A stretch of 64,000 nucleotides of DNA from Agaricus subrufescens (lineage: Eukaryota; Basidiomycota; Agaricomycetes; Agaricales; Agaricaceae), in the NCBI GenBank assembly GCA_029945375.1, contig CM057057.1, positions 1,054,001 to 1,118,000 of the forward strand, written 5' to 3'. This document shows, in pieces, positions 58,856 through 64,000 of the stretch. The notes beneath the pieces were generated by a model. It saw only the letters and a list, made by a program, of their open reading frames with translations. It did no database searches and was not told the DNA's origin. Numbering within the stretch: position 1 is the first letter of the stretch; each line of letters begins with the position of its first letter. The translations under genes were made by a program, and so were the position numbers.

Positions 58856-61800
58856 TTACACAACCACTTCAACTCCTTCCGAGGGCGGAGGTGTAGGATG
58901 ATGATTCAGGTAAGCCGAAAACAACTCATCATCTTGAATCACCGTCGTCGTCGTGTTCGAACAAGTTCCACTCCCCGTATTCACCGACGCAGTCGCACCA
59001 CTTTGCGTAGGATGGTGGATGAAATCCATAGGGCTATCCTCTTCCATATCCATCACTGAAGACGAACTCGACGACAAGCCCTTCGAACCCGATGACGAAG
59101 TCGATGATATCGATGAACTGGAGGAAGATCCTGATGATGACGAAGGTAATAAGGAAGAAGGGTGATGATACGGTGAAGTCAAAAGTCCATTATTCAGATG
59201 ATTATGCTGTTGTTGTTGTTGTTGTTGCTGCTGTTGTTGCTGATGATGATGGAATTGTTCGTCACTCAAAGGCATCATGGGAGGATGCCAAAACGTATTT
59301 CCCGAACCTCTCAAAGCAGGCCCACCAGAATGTGAATGCGAATGATGTTGATGATGTGAAGCAGAATGATGATGATGCGAAAGTGAATTATGCGAAAGTG
59401 AATGAGAATGATGATGCGAGGACGATTGAGATTGTTGCTGTTGCTGTTGATGATGAGAAGGCGAAGAAGATGAAGCTGATGACAAGGGAGGGGAAGATGA
59501 CGATGACGGCGACGATGAATGAAGTAATAAGTGTGATGAAGTTGAAGGTGAGGGAACCGATAACGAATGATGATGATGAGGTTGATGGTGGTGATGCAAA
59601 CCCGAACTCGAGCCAGAGATGCCAATCAAACCGAGTCCCGACCCAGGCGAAGTGGCACCGTTCCCACTCGTCGTGGTAGTCGTGGCAAATGAATTCCCGA
59701 ACGGGAATGCCGACGGACCACCATTAGCATTCAAAGCGACAGAAGTTGATTCGGGGGAATACCATGAGACAGCCGAGACAGGTGGTTCTTCAATACAAGA
59801 ATCTATACTCATCCTCCTTCTCTTAGGCAATCTCGGGCTCATCAGAGGTAGATCCAAGTCATCGGGACTCGTGGTATGATGCTGCTGTTGCTGTAGGTGC
59901 TGATGTTGTTGGTTAGTGGAACTTGAAGTCGAGGGGGAACCCAAGTCAATAGTTCCAATATCCGGGCTTACGACATTTCCGCCGCCGGAAGTAACGTTCT
60001 GCACATGGGCCGAATACATCTGCAAAAGATAGTCCGGGTGATACGGCCCGGGATACTGGAATTGAAAAGTGTTCTGGAACAAGGAAGTTTGATCTTGGCC
60101 AAGAGCGCCAACCAACTCGGAATGCGTAGTCCCGAAGGCATCCGTCAAGCTGTCTTGAGTATAATCATACGAAAGTGTCGCAGCAGCATTGGCGGCTGCA
60201 GTGGCAGGTCCCGTCATGGTTGTAGACGAATCAGGTGCGAGTATAGGGGAAGGAGGATCATGGATGGGTGATGTGCGTCGGCTTATACCCGGGCTCGTTG
60301 ATCGCGTATCTTCGATTGATGTCGCAGTGTTGATGGTGGTTCCTGGAGCGGAGGAAGCGGCATTGGAACCACGACGAGCATCGTGTCGAGAACGTTTACG
60401 TATAACGTCGGATTTCATGGAGATGGGACGTGGCGAACCATGAAGTTTGTAATACAATCCGCATCTGACAAAACGTCAGAGGCGAGAAAAATGAGAGGGC
60501 AAGAAACTCACGCATTGCAGACCGTCTTTCCTTCGTCGTCTTTTCTCCATAGAGGAGTAGCCGTGGTATTACAGTTGTAACACTGAGCGGTTTGAGAAGC
60601 TGAGCTCAAATTCAGTAAACTATTCATTGCAAAAGCGCATATACTCACTCAAGACGTCAACAGTGTCTGGTCTGGTGTTATTTGCAGCACTGATCCCGTG
60701 AGTAACGCTCTGTACGACATTGACGTTGGAAATCGTCGAAGGTCTTTCCGCAGCAGCACTAGTATTCCCAACATTGTTGCTACCGCCACCGCCACCAACA
60801 CTACCGCCGCCGCCGCCGCCATGGCTGTTTCTCATGCTCTTCGGCCTCGGCCGCTTGTGCAGTTTGCAGTAGAGGCCGCAGGCATTGCAGTTCAGCTCGT
60901 CGTTCAAGCCTCTCCTCCATAGCGGTGTATGGGTAGCACCACAGTTCGAGCATTCGGCTTTAACACCTCCTGGAGCGCCACTGGTATTGCCACTGCGAAG
61001 AGAAGAAGGATTTAAGGATGTGGCGGTAGCACCGGGGCCCGAAGAGCGGGATGAGGTCTGGGTTTTGACGGTGAGAGTGGGACGGGTATTTGGGTTGGTA
61101 CGGGTGACAGAGGTGGAGAAGAGAGGATTAAGTTTTGAGGGAGCGACTGTTTCCGGGAGAGATGAGGGCTCCTTTACCGCCTGCGATAGGGGAGTATATG
61201 GTTTTATAACTGAAGCAAAGGAGGTGGTGGTATCTGGAGCAGTCTCGTCGTCGCTATCACCGTCGTCACGGGTAGCAACGGAGGACTTGCGTGTTCGTCG
61301 TTTCGTGGTCGTGGTCGTGGTTGTGGTCGTAGGCGTGGTGGTGGTGGTGGTGGTAGGAGGAGGAGGGGGAGGAGGAGGAGGAGGAACGGAGCTCATGATT
61401 ACGTCTTGCTGTAGGAGGGGGTCATCCTGGGGAGGAGAGTCGACATGGTTGAGGATTTCATCGAGAGGAAGCTCGATGGTGGGACGGGAGATGCTGAACG
61501 AGTCGCTGGGGGTGTTGGAGGAGTTGAGGCCTTCGCCGTAGCTGAGCTGGGCAGAGAGGGTGGGAGCGGGGAAGAGGAGTGCGGACGGGCCGAAACCCTG
61601 ATTGAAGATGGAATCAAACTTGAGCGAGGAGGGTTCTGGGTGGGACGATGAGGCAGCCAGGGACGAGTCATCTGCCTGCGCACGGGTTGCGGCGCGAGTG
61701 CGCTTGGTGAACTCGGGAGAGGGCTTGAGATCAGGCTTCTTGACGGGTAGATTAGCGCCGGGAGCAGAGGGCTGGTCGACGCTAAAGGTAAACTGCATGC

Positions 61801-62347
61801 GCTTGATTGTGCCCGGCTTTGCGTTTTGCTCGCGGTATCGCTCCTTTTCGGCGGCCCGCTGACGGATCATTTCAGAGGACGGGGTGCGCTTGTAGTCGGG
61901 GGCCTCGAGCTCCTCGATGCTCCTGGGAGATAAGATAAGGGGGGTGGTGAATGAGGGTGGGCGGGGGCGGGAGAGGGAGCAACGTACCGGCCCTTTTCCT
62001 TGTCGAGCTTGTCGCCCATGCACTTGGAGAGCTTTTTGAACTCGCGTTTCGACTTTGCGTTGTCGGTGTCGACCATGAGGTTCTGGAGGTGCCATAGGCG
62101 CCAGCTGAGGTTTTCAAGGCGCTGGCCCTGCTCGAGGAAGCTGGCGACCTTGGTGCAGACCTGGGGGGCGGTGAGCGGGGGCTGTGGCGGACACGGCGGG
62201 CGCACCTTCCAGGTCTTGGTGAGGGCCTCGGAGTCGTTGAGATTGGAAAAGGCGACAAAGGACTTGTTTCCCTGGAGAGAGGTGAGCAGGGCGGGGGGGA
62301 GAGGAGAGGGGACGGACTTTGAACTTGAGATTGAGGATGGAGGGCAT
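58856..62347 (-). CDS. Two-finger GATA transcription factor with AreA-type N-terminal domain
   Basis: Exons (minus): 62318-62347, 62206-62271, 61988-62160, 60649-61922, 60512-60599, 58856-60464. They total 3240 nt, i.e. 1079 residues and stop. Start MPSILNLKFK. An AreA-like N-terminal domain spans the first three exons (NLNDSEALTKTW, CTKVASFLEQG, RLENLSWRLWHLQNL). Finger 1 is CSNCGATHTPLWRRG to CNACGLYCKLHKRPRP (about residues 414-440). Finger 2 is CYNCNTTATPLWRKDD to CNACGLYYKLHGSPRP (about 521-547), split by the 60465-60511 intron within the last Cys pair, followed by the basic tail MKSDVIRKRSRHDARRG. A Pro/Thr tract lies in the middle; the C-terminal third is rich in His, Gln and Ser runs. 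Nuclear DNA-binding regulator, probably nutrient-related by analogy with AreA; the target is inferred only. Confidence 0.9.
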
Positions 62348-64000
62348 GGGGGCGCTGGGCTGGAGGCTCGCCGCGAGATTCAGATATACAGTCGCCGTCG
62401 AGACCCAGCACGTTTCGCGATCGGCGCCAGATCTCGGCACGCCGGCACAGCCCGAGCCAGCTCGCCAGGCCCCTCTCCGTTACCCCCGTTGCCCATAACC
62501 CTACTCTGCCTCCATACGTCACCGCGGCCCGGCCTGCCTTATCTGGCAGATCTCTCCACTGATTCCTGCCCCCTCCCCCAATCCGGCAACAGTCCACCGC
62601 CGCCTTCCTAGGGCCTCCCGACAGCGGCAGGACTTGTTATGACAACGGACATCCAAGTCTGTGCAAATTTCAAATGCACCCCCTGCCATGTGTTTTCTGT
62701 CTGTTCTGTTCTGTGCTTTTTTTCGGGCTGCTGCATCCTTATCACTCCCCGCCCGTGGGTACATTCTGGGCAGTGGGCTCTTTGTATTTTATTATTTTTT
62801 TCGGGTGTTTGATGCTGGCCCCGCGCAGCCCCATGCTCGTTCGCAGTCCAGGCCGACGAGTCCGCCCGCTCTTTGTTGGTTCAGCGCACTTGGTGTTTGG
62901 CCAGGCCTCGAGGCTCACACAAAGAACACAAACCCCTTCTGCACTACCTCCCAAACAGAACGCGTAATAGACCCATCGACCCAGGATGACGCATCTCGCA
63001 GAAGCCGCGTGGACGAAGAAGTGGAAGTAGAAGGGTGGAAGTCAGAGAGGTGCATAGGTAAACCACACAGCAGTAAAGAACAAATCCATTTCCTCATTCT
63101 CAACCCTCCCCAGTTATTAAAGCAATCGATAATCTCCACCAATCGATGGATAAGCTATCATCGCCCATCGTCATCATATTCATCATATGTATGCATGTGG
63201 ACCCATATTTAATTTTTTTCAAGAAAGACAGAAATATGCATACATACTCCATAACAGTGCCTATCAAGGAAGGCGCTGCCGAGAAAGTGCAAATCTTTCG
63301 AAACCGTAAAACGTGGCTATCAATCATTATTTTTGGCGGAGGGGCGGAGAGCGGGGGCGGTGCAACTGTGCCCACCAAATTCGGTGATCTAAATTGCCAA
63401 GGGCGCTTATCACCCAAACTCTAAATATTTTTTTTCTTTCTTTTTTTAAAATCCAACGAGTAAAATCCTTCTCCTCGTGTATCAGCTCGGATCGAAGACA
63501 ATTTTTCATTTGTGATAGCCTTTCTTCCGTTGGAGCACTGGCACACGCCCAGTGCCGCACCAGGAAGGCCGGCGGACGTTTTGACAAATACGACACTACA
63601 CCTACCCCGAGTACAAACCCAAACCACGCCTTCTACACCTTCACACACCCAAATCCAACCTCACAAATGACCACAGTTCCCAAAACCCACCAAAGCCTCA
63701 CAATAGATCCATTAGCACTAGCACCAAATCTCATCATCAGCACCTCATAGAACCACATCAAAAACCGGTCAGAAGGCCAACATCCTGTGTGAAAAAAAAA
63801 AACAAGGAAAATACAAACCGCAAGGAATACTAGATTGTCGTGAACAAGATGGGTCGAACAGCTTCTGTTAGGCTTGATCCGAAAAAACCAACCGCATGCC
63901 CATTGTTTCCGGGCCGTCGTCGGCTCGGCATATTCCACCCCCACAAACTGACTCAGCACAACGAACCACCTGGTACTCGACTATGACTTTCCCATCGACT
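62348..64000. promoter_or_regulatory. Upstream region of the GATA gene; no further gene recognised
   Basis: 62348-62650 is GC- and CpG-rich and probably holds the 5' UTR and core promoter of the minus-strand GATA gene. Beyond that are T-rich and C-rich tracts (for example 63425-63447) and short frames without recognisable domains on either strand. No gene can be supported up to the window end. Confidence 0.45.

Noticed and set aside
59092..59679. Plus-strand frame of 195 codons rich in Asp and Val
   Set aside because: Antisense of the His/Gln repeats in the last GATA exon; composition follows from the repeats.
61000..61541. Plus-strand frame of 218 codons rich in Val and Gly
   Set aside because: It is the antisense of the Pro/Thr- and Ser-rich exon 4 of the GATA gene.
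62000..62611. Plus-strand frame of 203 codons opposite the GATA start
   Set aside because: It lies opposite the AreA-like domain exons and CpG-rich leader; the minus-strand exons have conserved motifs and matching splice phases, this frame has none.

Overview
This window looks like a basidiomycete (Agaricomycete-type) fungal nuclear genome. The evidence is: very short (about 47-65 bp) GT-AG introns, Ty1/copia retrotransposons primed from the anticodon region of initiator-Met tRNA, NACHT NTPases of the mushroom 'nwd2' type, a secreted GH78-like glycosidase and a two-finger GATA factor with an AreA-type N-terminal domain. No rRNA, tRNA, CRISPR or prokaryotic signal was seen.

Layout. 1-1058 is the 3' end of a copia element (element 0). 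1059-1527 is a patch of degenerate palindromes. From about 1.5 to 52.3 kb lies a tandem array of an 11-12 kb unit. Each unit has a minus-strand NACHT gene, a shared upstream block and remnants of neighbouring genes. Copies are: gene A (1518-3655, 3'-truncated), gene 2 (11677-21162, split by copia element 1 and carrying a stop), gene 3 (33335-37466, apparently intact), fragment 5 (41778-43445, second module only) and gene 4 (45585-49658, apparently intact). Element 1 (13852-19249, TSD AAAAG) is decayed. Element 2 (27449-32642, TSD GAGAG) has LTRs that look identical and only one in-frame stop.

The right end (52.4-62.4 kb) is the ordinary flank: an intact GH78-like gene on plus (52417-54883, reconstructed to 661 aa) converging on a GATA factor on minus (58856-62347, reconstructed to 1079 aa). 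Broken pieces of both genes occur inside the array at 7.5-8.7 kb and 24.5-25.1 kb. The ancestral duplicated unit therefore probably ran NACHT - GH78 - GATA, with the intact pair marking the parental end.

Most notable observations. (1) All three copia LTR families carry, directly downstream of a TATA-like box, a covarying hairpin, an intron-like segment (GTGAGT...AG, 49-53 nt) and a second tandem copy of the same region that lacks exactly that segment. This suggests an LTR-borne leader intron whose spliced form has been copied back into the LTR. (2) The NACHT proteins have a second, P-loop-less copy of the post-NACHT module and a conserved C-terminal domain I do not recognise. (3) The GH78 reading frame closes only with a 14-nt and a 2-nt microexon. 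Exon models are read by eye and need transcript support.
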